Assembly: GCA_017482385.1 (NCBI GenBank)
Contig: JAFUNI010000004.1
Coordinates: 50,668 to 114,667, forward strand
DNA from: Oscillospiraceae bacterium
Lineage (GTDB): Bacteria > Bacillota > Clostridia > Oscillospirales > Oscillospiraceae
Direction: 5' to 3'
Length of the DNA stretch: 64,000 bases
Numbering within the stretch: position 1 is the first letter of the stretch; each line of letters begins with the position of its first letter. The notes beneath the pieces were generated by a model that ran no database searches, was not told the origin of the DNA, and saw only the letters and a list, made by a program, of their open reading frames with translations. The position numbers and the translations under genes are program-made. Shown piece by piece: positions 26,556 through 35,028 of this stretch.

Positions 26556-26591
26556 ACACCCTATGACCGTAAAAAGTCATAGGGTGTTTTT
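26556..26591. terminator. bidirectional intrinsic terminator between lysS and the XRE gene
   Basis: A 12-base perfect stem ACACCCTATGAC / GTCATAGGGTGT with an 8-base loop is followed by TTTTT on the plus strand. Confidence 0.88.
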
Positions 26592-26634
26592 GCATGAGTT
26601 CTATTAAAACAAGCTATCAAATTGGGGATTTGTT

Positions 26635-27624
26635 TTAATCCTTATTTTTCTTGTCAGCTATAGGATTACAAATACACATCACTATCGGGAACAGGATACC
26701 TCCTACTGCAAAGATAATCCAAGTTAGTTTCCAATGGCTTGTGAGGAAGGATACCACAAGATAGATTGCGGTCAAAACACCCCAATAGCAGAATCCAACA
26801 ACCTCTTTTATGCTCGTTCTGTTTTTCTCTTTCTCTGTAAATTCTCCTTCTTTCAAGAGCTTTTGCATACTTGCGTTTTGCGTTCCCGCCACGATAAACA
26901 TTCCTGCGCCTATACCTACAATAACCATAAGCAAAGCAAGTGCCGCCGCAACAATTATCTCATTCTCTGTAAAAGATAGAATTACTAAAGGAACGACAGA
27001 GAAAATACACAAGCATGTTGCGATAATATTATATGCAACATAGGTTGGTCTGAAAGCGTTTTTCTTTTCTGTTACTAACCCTTTCACTCCATATTCAAGT
27101 TCAAAGGGGATATTCTTGTCGAGAAAAGCGTAGGGCTGATTTTTGAAGCCACAATAAATGTAGATTGGAACGGCACAAAGAAGTAAAGCAAAGAGAACGG
27201 TTAACCCCACCGAGCCTGCTGTAGTTTCTGTTATAATTGGATTTGGCAACTCTGATAAGATGCTTAATACCATAATTGTGATTGGAGAAAGAATACACAA
27301 GAATGTGGCAAGAGCGATGCGCCATGAGGCTTCCTTCCGTTGCTCAATATATGCATTTGCTTCTTCTATCGAGATTCTTTTTATGGCTGTATCCGAAGAA
27401 GTATCATTGGTTGATTCTTCGACCTCAATTTCGTCTTTCAAAAGATAATCGGTAGTAACTCCGAAAAACAAGGAAAGTTGCAATATCTTTTCTAAGTCGG
27501 GGATAGTTTGTGCGCTTTCCCACTTTGACACGGCTTGCCTTGAAATATTCATTTTGTCAGCAAGTTCCTCTTGCGACCAACCGTTCCGTTTTCGTAATTT
27601 AATAATCTTATCTGCTAATATCAT
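26635..27624 (-). CDS. XRE-family regulator with C-terminal membrane domain
   Basis: A 329-residue protein. The N-terminal HTH_3 is at residues 1-62 (LRKRNGWSQEELADKMNISRQAVSKWE), followed by an acidic linker and five or six membrane helices from about 105 to 320. Regulators of this build are common in Firmicutes and are thought to sense membrane or envelope conditions; the ligand is unknown. Base composition is clearly more AT-rich than in the lysS or mntP neighbourhood, which suggests recent transfer. A palindrome near 27728 upstream is a likely autoregulatory operator. Confidence 0.85.
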   Translation of the reverse strand: MILADKIIKLRKRNGWSQEELADKMNISRQAVSKWESAQTIPDLEKILQLSLFFGVTTDYLLKDEIEVEESTNDTSSDTAIKRISIEEANAYIEQRKEASWRIALATFLCILSPITIMVLSILSELPNPIITETTAGSVGLTVLFALLLCAVPIYIYCGFKNQPYAFLDKNIPFELEYGVKGLVTEKKNAFRPTYVAYNIIATCLCIFSVVPLVILSFTENEIIVAAALALLMVIVGIGAGMFIVAGTQNASMQKLLKEGEFTEKEKNRTSIKEVVGFCYWGVLTAIYLVVSFLTSHWKLTWIIFAVGGILFPIVMCICNPIADKKNKD

Positions 27625-27707
27625 AAAAACACCTCGTTTGAAAACTTATAAGCTCGCAACTCTTATTGTGCCTTCAGTATACCTTAAATCACACTTGCGC
27701 ACTACCA

Positions 27708-27740
27708 ACCGAGAGTTTTCAATCTGTCAACCGACGGTTG
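27708..27740 (-). promoter_or_regulatory. operator-like palindrome upstream of the XRE gene
   Basis: CAACCG-A-CGGTTG (27728-27740) is a perfect 13-base palindrome; a third half-site CAACCGA begins near 27708. On the minus strand TTGACA overlaps its end, and TATACT lies about 45 bases further on. The layout suggests autoregulation by the XRE protein. The rest of 27625-27798 is AT-rich and shows no gene. Confidence 0.6.
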
Positions 27741-27798
27741 CTTTTTGCTCTGATTCATATAATTCAATTACAAATTTCAGCATAACGAATGAATTACA

Positions 27799-28344
27799 TT
27801 ATACCACAGAGAAAAAATATTCCGTTATCAATTCGGGAGTTTCTATCATTCCACCTGCGATCCACCATTTTAAGGTTTCAATAAAGGTGGATATAATATG
27901 GTTTTTCCAAAACGCTTCCGGAATATTGGTTGGGCGTTCGAAGAGGGAAAGCTGACTTTCTACAAGGGTTTCTAAATTGGCACGAAAATACTTCAAAAAC
28001 AAGTCGTTGTTTTGAGATGCCAGCAGTGCAAGAATGTTGTTGTCGTTCTTTTGCAAATGCTGAAACAGGTGCAAAAAAACTGAGTCCGAACCGTCGCAAT
28101 CAAAGATGTGCCGATGGCCGTGGGGATCATCGTTTTCTGTATCAAATATGTGGCAGAATAACTCCTCGCAAAAGGCTTTCAAAAGATAATCCTTGGTTTC
28201 AAAATGGGAATAGAACGTGGCTCTGCCGATATCGGCAACCTCTATGATTTCACCAACAGTGATTTGGTTAAAATCCTTTTGGGATAGGAGCTTGGTAAAA
28301 GCGTGAAAGATCGCTTCCCGTGTTTTTCTTTGCCGTCTGTCCAT
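27799..28344 (-). CDS. TetR/AcrR-family repressor
   Basis: A 181-residue regulator. The N-terminal HTH (residues about 6-55) reads REAIFHAFTKLLSQKDFNQITVGEIIEVADIGRATFYSHFETK, typical of TetR. The C-terminal ligand domain ends with WWIAGGMIETPE, resembling the TetR_C_33/DhaS-like set. The ATG at 28342-28344 has GGAG at eight bases; the frame's extra 12 codons are omitted. It is divergent from the CDF exporter gene with a perfect palindrome between them, so it most likely represses that exporter. Codon use is AT-rich as in the XRE gene. Confidence 0.88.
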   Translation of the reverse strand: MDRRQRKTREAIFHAFTKLLSQKDFNQITVGEIIEVADIGRATFYSHFETKDYLLKAFCEELFCHIFDTENDDPHGHRHIFDCDGSDSVFLHLFQHLQKNDNNILALLASQNNDLFLKYFRANLETLVESQLSLFERPTNIPEAFWKNHIISTFIETLKWWIAGGMIETPELITEYFFSVV

Positions 28345-28393
28345 ACAATTTCTCCAATTTGTTCCGTAATGAATAACCATGGGCTATCGTATG

Positions 28394-28441
28394 TTGCAAT
28401 GATGGCCCAGTTTTATATAATATAACCGAACAACGTGTTCG
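28394..28441 (+). promoter_or_regulatory. CDF exporter promoter with TetR operator palindrome
   Basis: TTGCAA (28394-28399) and TATAAT (28416-28421) are spaced by 16 bases. Directly downstream lies CGAACA-ACG-TGTTCG (28427-28441), a perfect inverted repeat in the place expected for a repressor that blocks transcription initiation. Confidence 0.75.
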
Positions 28442-28493
28442 ATAACATATATATTGTATCGCAGATGCTTGCGTATGTCAACGGGAGGTCTTT

Positions 28494-29393
28494 ATGAAAA
28501 CCGAGAAGAATATTCTGATTGCCTTTTTGCTGAATTTGCTCTTTTCTGTCTTTGAGTTTGCAGGCGGTATTTTTACCGGCAGTGTGGCCATCGTGTCCGA
28601 TGCGGTTCACGATATCGGCGATGCCGCCAGTATTGGCATTTCCTATTTTCTGGAAAAGAAAAGTAAAAAGCAGCCCGACGAAACCTATACCTACGGTTAT
28701 GGAAGACTTTCGGTCATCGGCAGTGTGATAACCACCCTTATTTTGCTGGTTGGTTCTTGCTTTGTTGTGTATAATGCCGTGTGCAGAATCATCAAACCCA
28801 CTGAAATCAACTATAACGGTATGATCCTCTTTGCTGTAGTGGGTGTGGCGGTGAATTTTTGCGCTGCCTTTTTCACCCGGGAGGGAGATTCTCTGAACCA
28901 AAAGGCTGTAAACCTGCATATGCTGGAAGATGTGCTGGGTTGGGCAGTGGTTTTAGTGGGCGCTGTTGTAATGCGGTTTACGGATTTTGCCATCATCGAC
29001 CCCGTTCTGTCCATTGGCGTGGCGGTATTTATCTTTGTAAATGCCGTCAAAAATCTGAAAGAAGCCCTCGACCTGTTCCTGGAAAAAACACCTCACGGCA
29101 TAGATGTCCCGGAGGTCAAGGAGCATCTTATGGGAATCGATGGGGTGTTGGATGTCCACCATATTCACATTTGGAGTATGGACGGCTACCACAATTATGC
29201 CACAATGCACATTGTCACAAATGGCGATCCCCACACGATCAAGGATGCCATCCGGGAAGAATTGCGGGAGCACGGTATCGGTCACGCGACCCTGGAACTG
29301 GAGGGGGACTGGGAGCATTGCCACGACAAAAACTGTCATATAGAATCCTGTTCCCACACAGAACACCATCACCATCACCACCATCATCATTAA
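28494..29393 (+). CDS. cation diffusion facilitator (CDF) metal exporter with nine-His tail
   Basis: A 299-residue CzcD/ZitB-like transporter that exports divalent metal, usually zinc, in exchange for protons. Six membrane segments contain the metal-site motifs SDAVHDIGDA (TM2) and HMLEDVLGW (TM5). A cytoplasmic C-terminal domain (about 205-280) follows. The protein ends in a Cys/His-rich tail, CHDKNCHIESCSHTE and then nine consecutive histidines. The tail is probably a natural metal-binding or buffering segment, not a cloning tag, since the gene lies in ordinary chromosomal sequence. GGGAGG precedes the ATG. It is divergent from the TetR gene. Confidence 0.93.
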   Translation: MKTEKNILIAFLLNLLFSVFEFAGGIFTGSVAIVSDAVHDIGDAASIGISYFLEKKSKKQPDETYTYGYGRLSVIGSVITTLILLVGSCFVVYNAVCRIIKPTEINYNGMILFAVVGVAVNFCAAFFTREGDSLNQKAVNLHMLEDVLGWAVVLVGAVVMRFTDFAIIDPVLSIGVAVFIFVNAVKNLKEALDLFLEKTPHGIDVPEVKEHLMGIDGVLDVHHIHIWSMDGYHNYATMHIVTNGDPHTIKDAIREELREHGIGHATLELEGDWEHCHDKNCHIESCSHTEHHHHHHHHH

Positions 29394-29395
29394 AA

Positions 29396-29430
29396 AACCG
29401 CCCTATGGCTTTTGGTCATAGGGCGGTTTT
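29396..29430 (+). terminator. intrinsic terminator after the CDF gene
   Basis: A 12-base perfect stem AACCGCCCTATG / CATAGGGCGGTT (9-base loop) is followed by TT. It lies three bases after the stop codon. Confidence 0.88.
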
Positions 29431-29443
29431 CGCTAAGAAAAAA

Positions 29444-29472
29444 TTGACAATAGACTATAAAAATGCTATAAT
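29444..29472 (+). promoter_or_regulatory. promoter of the mntP run
   Basis: TTGACA (29444-29449) and TATAAT (29467-29472), both perfect, are spaced by 17 bases. The leader is short, about 40 bases, so no yybP-ykoY manganese riboswitch can be accommodated. Confidence 0.9.
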
Positions 29473-29519
29473 ACCCCATTATTGTGCGTATAAATCTCTA
29501 CATAAGCGGAGGAAGTATA

Positions 29520-30089
29520 ATGGGAATTTGGGAATTGCTTCTGCTGGCACTCAGTGTGAGTATGGATGCCTTTGCAGTCTCTATGTGTAAGGGCCTTTCG
29601 GTGAAGAAAGCCGGCCCTAAGGAGTGCCTGACCTGTGGCGCTTGGTTTGGCGGATTCCAGGCATTGATGCCTTTGGCTGGCTTTTTCCTGGGCGCGCTGT
29701 TCGCCGGTAAAATTGAAGCCTTCGACCACTGGGTTGCCTTTGGTTTGCTGGCTATCATTGGCGCAAATATGCTCAAAGAGGTCTTTGAGGCGGATTGCGA
29801 ATGCTGCGATAAAAATGCAGATTTTTCTGTAAAGACGATGTTTTTAATGGCTGTTGCTACTTCCATTGATGCTTTGGCTGTGGGTGTTTCCTTGGCAATG
29901 GCCGGCAATGTGAATATTTACTTGGCGGTAGTGCTGATTGGTGCCTTTACCGGTACCCTCTCTGCCATTGGTGTCAAAATCGGCAACATTTTCGGCAGCC
30001 GCTTTGAGAAGAAGGCTCAAGTCACCGGCGGCGTGATTTTGATTTTGCTGGGCGTTAAGATCCTTTTGGAGCATTTGGGTGTACTGTAA
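29520..30089 (+). CDS. mntP: MntP-like manganese efflux pump
   Basis: A 189-residue membrane protein with six helices made of two inverted repeats. SMDAFAVSMCKGL near residue 14 and SIDALAVGVSLAM near residue 113 are the two symmetric Asp motifs of MntP. It exports Mn(II). A cytoplasmic cysteine cluster (ECCDKNADF) in the central loop is an addition. GGAGGAAG precedes the ATG at 29520; an earlier in-frame start lacks a site. VanZ-like and DUF4358 genes follow in the same transcript. Confidence 0.9.
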   Translation: MGIWELLLLALSVSMDAFAVSMCKGLSVKKAGPKECLTCGAWFGGFQALMPLAGFFLGALFAGKIEAFDHWVAFGLLAIIGANMLKEVFEADCECCDKNADFSVKTMFLMAVATSIDALAVGVSLAMAGNVNIYLAVVLIGAFTGTLSAIGVKIGNIFGSRFEKKAQVTGGVILILLGVKILLEHLGVL

Positions 30090-30589
30090 TGGAGCAGAAT
30101 CAGAAAAAGATACGCTTTTGGGCGATTATGATCATTTGCAACATCCTGTTTATTTGGGGAAATTCCTTGCTGCCCGGCTCAGTTTCCGGCGCTATCAGCA
30201 GCTTTGTGAAGGAACTGGTTTATATGTTTTTTCCTGGTCTGTCCAGTGCAGGGGAGGGAGGCCACGGGCTGCTGCGAAAAGTTGCCCATTTTACGGAATT
30301 TGCCTGTTTGGGTGCGTGTTTTACCCGTTTTTTGTTCTTGCTGAAAAAACCTCGTTTGCTGGCGTTGGCCGGGGCATTCTTGGTGGCCTGCTGCGATGAA
30401 ACCATTCAGCGTTTTGTTCCGGACCGAGGACCCAGCTTTAAGGATGTTTTGATCGACACATCCGGTGCGGTGGTAGGTATGACTTTGTTGCTTGTTGGGT
30501 ATGCTTATGTCAAAAGCGGCGACCACAGAATCCACCAAGCCGTCCGGCAGCAAAACACTGCCCGGCACGATGGAGGAGAACATCAATAA
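30089..30589 (+). CDS. VanZ-like membrane protein
   Basis: A 166-residue protein with four hydrophobic segments and the VanZ features RKVAHFTEFACLG near residue 64, CDETIQRFVPDRGPSFKDVLIDTSGAVVG near residue 105. VanZ-family proteins confer low-level teicoplanin resistance in one case; most members have no known role. It begins at the last base of the mntP stop and overlaps the following DUF4358 gene by about 80 bases. Confidence 0.85.
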   Translation: MEQNQKKIRFWAIMIICNILFIWGNSLLPGSVSGAISSFVKELVYMFFPGLSSAGEGGHGLLRKVAHFTEFACLGACFTRFLFLLKKPRLLALAGAFLVACCDETIQRFVPDRGPSFKDVLIDTSGAVVGMTLLLVGYAYVKSGDHRIHQAVRQQNTARHDGGEHQ

Positions 30590-30995
30590 GATCATGGAAG
30601 AAAACCCTGTGGAATTTATGGGTGGGGTGATCCCGTTGGACTTAGAAGATGTTTCTGAGGATGCGTTGCTGGCATTTGAAAGCTATACGGGTCTGAAAAC
30701 CCGTGAGCTGATCAAAGAGGGCGCGGTCTATGAGCCTATGATGGGTTCTCAGGCCTTTTCTTTGGTGCTGGTGCGGGTGACGGATCCTGCCAAAGCAGAG
30801 CAGGTTGCCCGGGATATGAAGGCCAATATCGATCCCCGCAAGTGGATCTGTGTCCAGGCGGATCAAGTGATGCTGGCGGGCTACGGTGATGTGGTGATGT
30901 TCATTATGCTGGACAGCGCTTTGGGTAAAACTGCCCAGTCCTATGTGGACGCATTCGAAAAGGTTTGCGGCAGCAAGCCGGACTTTACTCTCTGA
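30507..30995 (+). CDS. DUF4358 family protein
   Basis: A protein of about 160 residues starting inside the VanZ gene. The conserved body reads PVEFMGGVIPLDLEDVSEDALLAFESYTGL followed by AFSLVLVRVTDPAKAEQVARDMKANIDPRKWICVQADQV, which I recognise as DUF4358. The start is uncertain: ATG codons at 30501, 30507 and near 30570 are possible and none has a strong ribosome site, so coupling to VanZ is likely. DUF4358 proteins are often lipoproteins or membrane-anchored; here no signal is visible. Function unknown. Confidence 0.75.
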   Translation: MSKAATTESTKPSGSKTLPGTMEENINKIMEENPVEFMGGVIPLDLEDVSEDALLAFESYTGLKTRELIKEGAVYEPMMGSQAFSLVLVRVTDPAKAEQVARDMKANIDPRKWICVQADQVMLAGYGDVVMFIMLDSALGKTAQSYVDAFEKVCGSKPDFTL

Positions 30996-31003
30996 TAAGA
31001 ACA

Positions 31004-31031
31004 GGGCAGCGGGCACTCCGCTGCCCCTTTT
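31004..31031 (+). terminator. intrinsic terminator before the MBOAT gene
   Basis: A 9-base perfect stem GGGCAGCGG / CCGCTGCCC with a 5-base loop is followed by TTTT. It lies 15 bases before the MBOAT start, so it may attenuate rather than fully end the transcript. Confidence 0.8.
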
Positions 31032-31045
31032 GCAAGGAGCAATTT

Positions 31046-32425
31046 ATGGTATTTTCCAGTATTCCCTTTTTGTATTACTTTTTGCCGACGGTGATACTGT
31101 GTTATTTCCTGTCGCCTAAAAAGCTTAAAAATACGGTGCTATTGCTGTTTAGCCTGGTGTTTTATGCCTGGGGCGAGCCGAAATATGTGCTGTTGATGGT
31201 GGTAACCATTCTTTCCTTCTATCTGTGTGGTCTTGCCATCGGCAAGAGTGAAAAGTATAAAAAATTTTTTTTGATTTTGTCTGTGGTGATCGGTGTGGGC
31301 CTTTTGGGCGTGTTCAAATATGCCGACTTTTTTATCTCCGGCTTTTCCGCAGCAACCGGGATCGGTGTGCCGCTTTTGCGCCTGGCTCTGCCGGTGGGCA
31401 TCAGCTTTTATACTTTCCAAAGTCTGAGCTATACCATAGATGTGTACCGGGGCAATGTGCCGGCCCAGCGCAATCTCATCACCTTCGGCGCTTATGTGAC
31501 ATTGTTTCCCCAGCTGATTGCCGGCCCTATCGTCCGCTATGTTGATGTGGCACGGGAGCTTGGCAGCCGCAGCCACAGCTGGGAGGGCGTAGGTGAAGGC
31601 GTGCGCCGTTTTTTGATTGGTTTGGGGAAGAAGATACTCATCGCCGATCAGTTCGCACTGCTCATTCAGAACTTCCGTCAAGCGCAAGAGCCCTCAGTGC
31701 TGTTTTACTGGATGTATGCTGTCGGCTTTATGCTGAATATCTACTTTGATTTTTCCGGCTATTCCGATATGGCCATCGGATTGGGACGAATCTTCGGCTT
31801 TCACTTCGTTGAGAATTTCAACTATCCCTATATTTCCCGGAGCGTAACGGAATTTTGGCGCCGGTGGCATATGAGCCTTGGCAGCTGGTTCCGGGATTAT
31901 GTGTATATCCCTATGGGCGGCAACCGGGTGGGTAAACTGCGTTGGACAGTGAATATTTTCACGGTCTGGATGCTTACAGGCCTGTGGCATGGTGCTGCAT
32001 GGAATTTTGTCCTGTGGGGGCTGATGTTCGGCGTGCTGCTGATGTTGGAGAAAATCATACCGTTCCTGCAAAAACTGCCTGTCGCCCTGCGGCATATTTA
32101 TGTGCTTTTGGCGGTTTGCATCAGCTTTGTGCTGTTCAATGCCGAGAGCATTGCCCAGGCAGGGAGTGATTTGTCAGCAATGTTCGGCTTTACCGGACTG
32201 CCTGCAGTGACAGGGGAGACCCTTTATTATTTGCGCAGCTTTGCGGTTCTCTTCATCTTGGGCATCTTGGGTGCGACCCCCATCGTAAAGAAAGCGGCGA
32301 ACGGGCTTTTGCCCACCCGGGTTGGTACGGTGTTAGAGCCTTTGGGGCTCATTGCGCTGCTGCTTCTTTGCACAGGCTATTTGGTGGACGGCTCGTTCAG
32401 TCCGTTCCTGTATTTCCGCTTTTAA
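31046..32425 (+). CDS. MBOAT-family O-acyltransferase (AlgI/DltB-like)
   Basis: A 459-residue membrane protein with about eleven hydrophobic segments that moves an acetyl (or similar) group across the membrane onto a surface polymer. RSVTEFWRRWHMSLGSWFRDYVY and LTGLWHGAAWNFVLWG contain the two conserved regions; the His of WHGA is the catalytic candidate. The nearest character is AlgI, as in pseudomonad alginate and Firmicutes capsule acetylation. AAGGAG precedes the ATG at 31046. It is paired with the DHHW gene, which probably passes the acyl group to the polymer. Confidence 0.93.
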   Translation: MVFSSIPFLYYFLPTVILCYFLSPKKLKNTVLLLFSLVFYAWGEPKYVLLMVVTILSFYLCGLAIGKSEKYKKFFLILSVVIGVGLLGVFKYADFFISGFSAATGIGVPLLRLALPVGISFYTFQSLSYTIDVYRGNVPAQRNLITFGAYVTLFPQLIAGPIVRYVDVARELGSRSHSWEGVGEGVRRFLIGLGKKILIADQFALLIQNFRQAQEPSVLFYWMYAVGFMLNIYFDFSGYSDMAIGLGRIFGFHFVENFNYPYISRSVTEFWRRWHMSLGSWFRDYVYIPMGGNRVGKLRWTVNIFTVWMLTGLWHGAAWNFVLWGLMFGVLLMLEKIIPFLQKLPVALRHIYVLLAVCISFVLFNAESIAQAGSDLSAMFGFTGLPAVTGETLYYLRSFAVLFILGILGATPIVKKAANGLLPTRVGTVLEPLGLIALLLLCTGYLVDGSFSPFLYFRF

Positions 32426-32436
32426 GGGGGCTGATT

Positions 32437-33522
32437 ATGAAAAAAATTGGTATTTTTGCTGTAATCGCCCTGTGGGCAGCGCTGACGGCATTTGCTTGGT
32501 TTGCTCCGAGTAAGGAAGTTTCCCAATCTGAGCGCAGACCCTTAAAGCAGTTCCCGGAAATCTCCGCAGACACCCTGTTGAAGGGCGATTTTATGGAGAA
32601 ATTTGAAGGATATGCACTGGACCAGTTTCCGTTGCGGGATGATTTTCGCACCTTAAAATCCCTGTTTTCCTATAAGGTTTTGGGAAAAATCGATAACAAT
32701 GGCATCTATATCGCCGATGGCTATGCCGCCAAGCTGGAGTACCCCTCGAATCCGGCATCTGTAAACAATGCGCTGAAAAAGTTTGATTATATTTATACCA
32801 CCTATCTGCAAAATACGGATTGCAAGATATATTCTGCAGTAATTCCAGATAAGGGCTATTATTTGGCGGCAGATAAGGGATATCCCATGATGGATTACCC
32901 GCAGCTTTTTGCACAGATAGCAGAAGGAATGCCCTGGGCAAAACAGGTGGACATTACCGGTAGCTTGTCTGTTGCAGATTACTACCGCACCGACACCCAT
33001 TGGCGGCAGGAAAAGCTTCTTAATACCGCAAATGTCCTCTGTGATGCGATGGGTATCTCCCGTCCGGAAGGCTATAGCCTTACTTTGGTAAGCCAAGATT
33101 TTAAGGGCGTGTATTACGGCCAGGCGGCGCTGCCTATGGGCGCGGAAGACATCTATGTTATGGAGAATTCTGACCTTGCCGATTGCCGGGTGTATAACTA
33201 CGAAACAGGGAAGTATGGCAGCATCTATGATAGGGAGAAACTCTCCGGGAACGACCCCTATGATGTGTACCTGTCCGGCGCACAATCCCTTTTGCGGATA
33301 GAAAATCCCAATGCCGGGACCGACAGGGAGCTGATCATCTTCCGGGATTCTTTTGGCAGTTCCTTAGCGCCCTTGCTGGTGCAGGATTATAAGACTGTTA
33401 CCCTGGTGGATATCCGCTATATAAGTTCTCAATTATTGGGCAACTTTTTGACCTTCCAAAATCAAGATGTGTTGTTTGCCTACAGTACTCTCATTTTGAA
33501 CAATAGTGCAACCCTTAAGTAG
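32437..33522 (+). CDS. DHHW-family AlgX/AlgJ-like acetyltransferase partner
   Basis: A 361-residue secreted or membrane-anchored protein with an N-terminal helix (about residues 3-23). The signature YYRTDTHWRQE near residue 180 contains the catalytic D-x-H of the SGNH-like fold, and IIFRDSFGSSLAPLL near residue 300 contains the serine motif. Such proteins complete polysaccharide O-acetylation with an MBOAT partner. The acceptor polymer cannot be named. The start at 32437, 69 bases inside the open frame, follows AAGGGGG. Confidence 0.9.
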   Translation: MKKIGIFAVIALWAALTAFAWFAPSKEVSQSERRPLKQFPEISADTLLKGDFMEKFEGYALDQFPLRDDFRTLKSLFSYKVLGKIDNNGIYIADGYAAKLEYPSNPASVNNALKKFDYIYTTYLQNTDCKIYSAVIPDKGYYLAADKGYPMMDYPQLFAQIAEGMPWAKQVDITGSLSVADYYRTDTHWRQEKLLNTANVLCDAMGISRPEGYSLTLVSQDFKGVYYGQAALPMGAEDIYVMENSDLADCRVYNYETGKYGSIYDREKLSGNDPYDVYLSGAQSLLRIENPNAGTDRELIIFRDSFGSSLAPLLVQDYKTVTLVDIRYISSQLLGNFLTFQNQDVLFAYSTLILNNSATLK

Positions 33523-33548
33523 AAAAGACCCCCTAAAGGGGGTCTTTT
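33523..33548 (+). terminator. intrinsic terminator after the MBOAT-DHHW pair
   Basis: An 11-base perfect stem AAAAGACCCCC / GGGGGTCTTTT with loop TAAA and a T-run; it starts at the base after the stop codon. Confidence 0.92.
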
Positions 33549-33567
33549 TCTGCTGCCGAAAACCCTC

Positions 33568-33595
33568 TTGCAAAGTGAGAAAAAATGGTTATAAT
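33568..33595 (+). promoter_or_regulatory. promoter of the ktrB-to-rnc run
   Basis: TTGCAA (33568-33573) and TATAAT (33590-33595) are spaced by 16 bases. No c-di-AMP riboswitch-like leader is visible; the leader is only about 40 bases. Confidence 0.8.
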
Positions 33596-33638
33596 ATATA
33601 ATAATGTATTATGGGATTTTTGGGAAAGGAGGAAGCCT

Positions 33639-35012
33639 ATGCCTGCGAAAAAAAGCGCCCCTAAAAAGCGGGGTTATAAACATCATTTTAGCACCACGCA
33701 GATCATTGCGTTGGTATTTGCCGGGATTATTCTGCTGGGTGCGACACTGCTGACCCTGCCGGTTGCCTCCCGCAGCGGAGAATCCTGCGGGTTCTTCCCG
33801 GCGTTGTTCACCGCTACCTCTGCAACCTGCGTTACAGGACTTGTACTGTTTGATACATGGTCTCAGTGGAGCGGCTTTGGGCAGACGGTTATCCTGTTGC
33901 TTATTGAAGTTGGCGGTCTGGGATTTATGTCCGTGGCATCTGTGGTTATCTTCCTTCTGCGGCGCAAAGTGGGACTGAAGCAGAGAATGGTGATGGCTCA
34001 GGCAATGAGTGTCAACGATATGCAGGGCGTTGTGCGGCTGCAGAAGCTGGTGATCTTCGGTTCGCTGGGGATCCAGGCTGTGGGTATGGTGCTGCTGCTT
34101 GCCCGCTTTTGGCCGGAGTTTGGCTTTGTCCGGGGGCTTAAATGGAGTGTGTTCCACGCAATATCTGCTTTCTGCAATGCAGGTTTTGATATTTTCGGCG
34201 TATTAGAGCCGGGCAGCAGCGTGATGCTGTTTAACGATGACCCTGTTGTGTTGCTTGTTTTGATGATGCTGATCACGGTCGGCGGTCTTGGTTTCTTGGT
34301 TTGGCAGGAGCTGGCAACTGTTCGTTCTTTCAAGAAGTTCAGTGTCTATACAAAATTGGTGCTGATCGCCACAGGCTGTATTATTCTGATCGGCTCCGGT
34401 GTGATCCTGCTGTTAGAGTGGGACAACCCGGAAACCTTTGGCCCGATGCCTGTGTGGCAGAAAATACTCAATGCCTTTTTCCAGGCGGTGACTTTGCGTA
34501 CTGCTGGTTTTGCTGCAATAGACCAGGCCTTGCTGACGGACGGCGCAAAAGCCATATCCATGGTGATCATGCTCATCGGCGGCTCCTCCGGTTCTACAGC
34601 AGGCGGCCTCAAAACTGTGACCTTTGTGGTGCTGGTGCTGTTTATCTGGAGCAAGGCTCGGGGCAGAAGTACGGTGCATGTCTTTAAGCGCACGATCCCC
34701 CAGGAAAAAGCAATGGATGCCACCACCATTTTCTTGATTATGACCGGCCTTGCCTTCTTTGGTGGTTTCTTTATTGCCGCGACATCGCCGGTTAGCTTTA
34801 CCGATGGCCTTTTTGAGGCCGTGTCGGCCTTGGCAACGGTAGGCCTTACTGCCGGTGTTACCCCTGTGATGAGCCTGCCCGCCCAGGCGCTTATCATTGC
34901 CTTTATGTATTTCGGCCGGGTGGGCATATTGACTATCAGCTTAGGCTTCTTGATGGGAGATAAGGCGGAGGATCGCTTCCGCTATGCAGATACCAATTTG
35001 TTGATTGGATAG
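33639..35012 (+). CDS. ktrB: potassium uptake channel subunit KtrB/TrkH family
   Basis: A 457-residue membrane protein of the SKT superfamily with four pore repeats. Selectivity-filter segments are visible: TSATCVTGL near residue 60, SAFCNAGFDIF near 185, TLRTAGFAAID near 285 and SALATVGLTAGVTP near 400. It imports K+ (perhaps with Na+) gated by the KtrA-type ring encoded next. The N-terminus is basic (MPAKKSAPKKRGYKHHF), normal for KtrB. GGAGGAAG precedes the ATG at 33639. Confidence 0.95.
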   Translation: MPAKKSAPKKRGYKHHFSTTQIIALVFAGIILLGATLLTLPVASRSGESCGFFPALFTATSATCVTGLVLFDTWSQWSGFGQTVILLLIEVGGLGFMSVASVVIFLLRRKVGLKQRMVMAQAMSVNDMQGVVRLQKLVIFGSLGIQAVGMVLLLARFWPEFGFVRGLKWSVFHAISAFCNAGFDIFGVLEPGSSVMLFNDDPVVLLVLMMLITVGGLGFLVWQELATVRSFKKFSVYTKLVLIATGCIILIGSGVILLLEWDNPETFGPMPVWQKILNAFFQAVTLRTAGFAAIDQALLTDGAKAISMVIMLIGGSSGSTAGGLKTVTFVVLVLFIWSKARGRSTVHVFKRTIPQEKAMDATTIFLIMTGLAFFGGFFIAATSPVSFTDGLFEAVSALATVGLTAGVTPVMSLPAQALIIAFMYFGRVGILTISLGFLMGDKAEDRFRYADTNLLIG

Positions 35013-35028
35013 GGTAAGGAGGATTGTT

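Noticed and set aside
29361-29390. Nine-histidine run as a cloning artefact
   Set aside because: It continues a natural Cys/His-rich tail, uses mixed CAC/CAT codons and is followed at once by the native terminator.
29473-29519. yybP-ykoY manganese riboswitch before mntP
   Set aside because: The leader between the clear promoter and the start is under 50 bases, too short for the aptamer.
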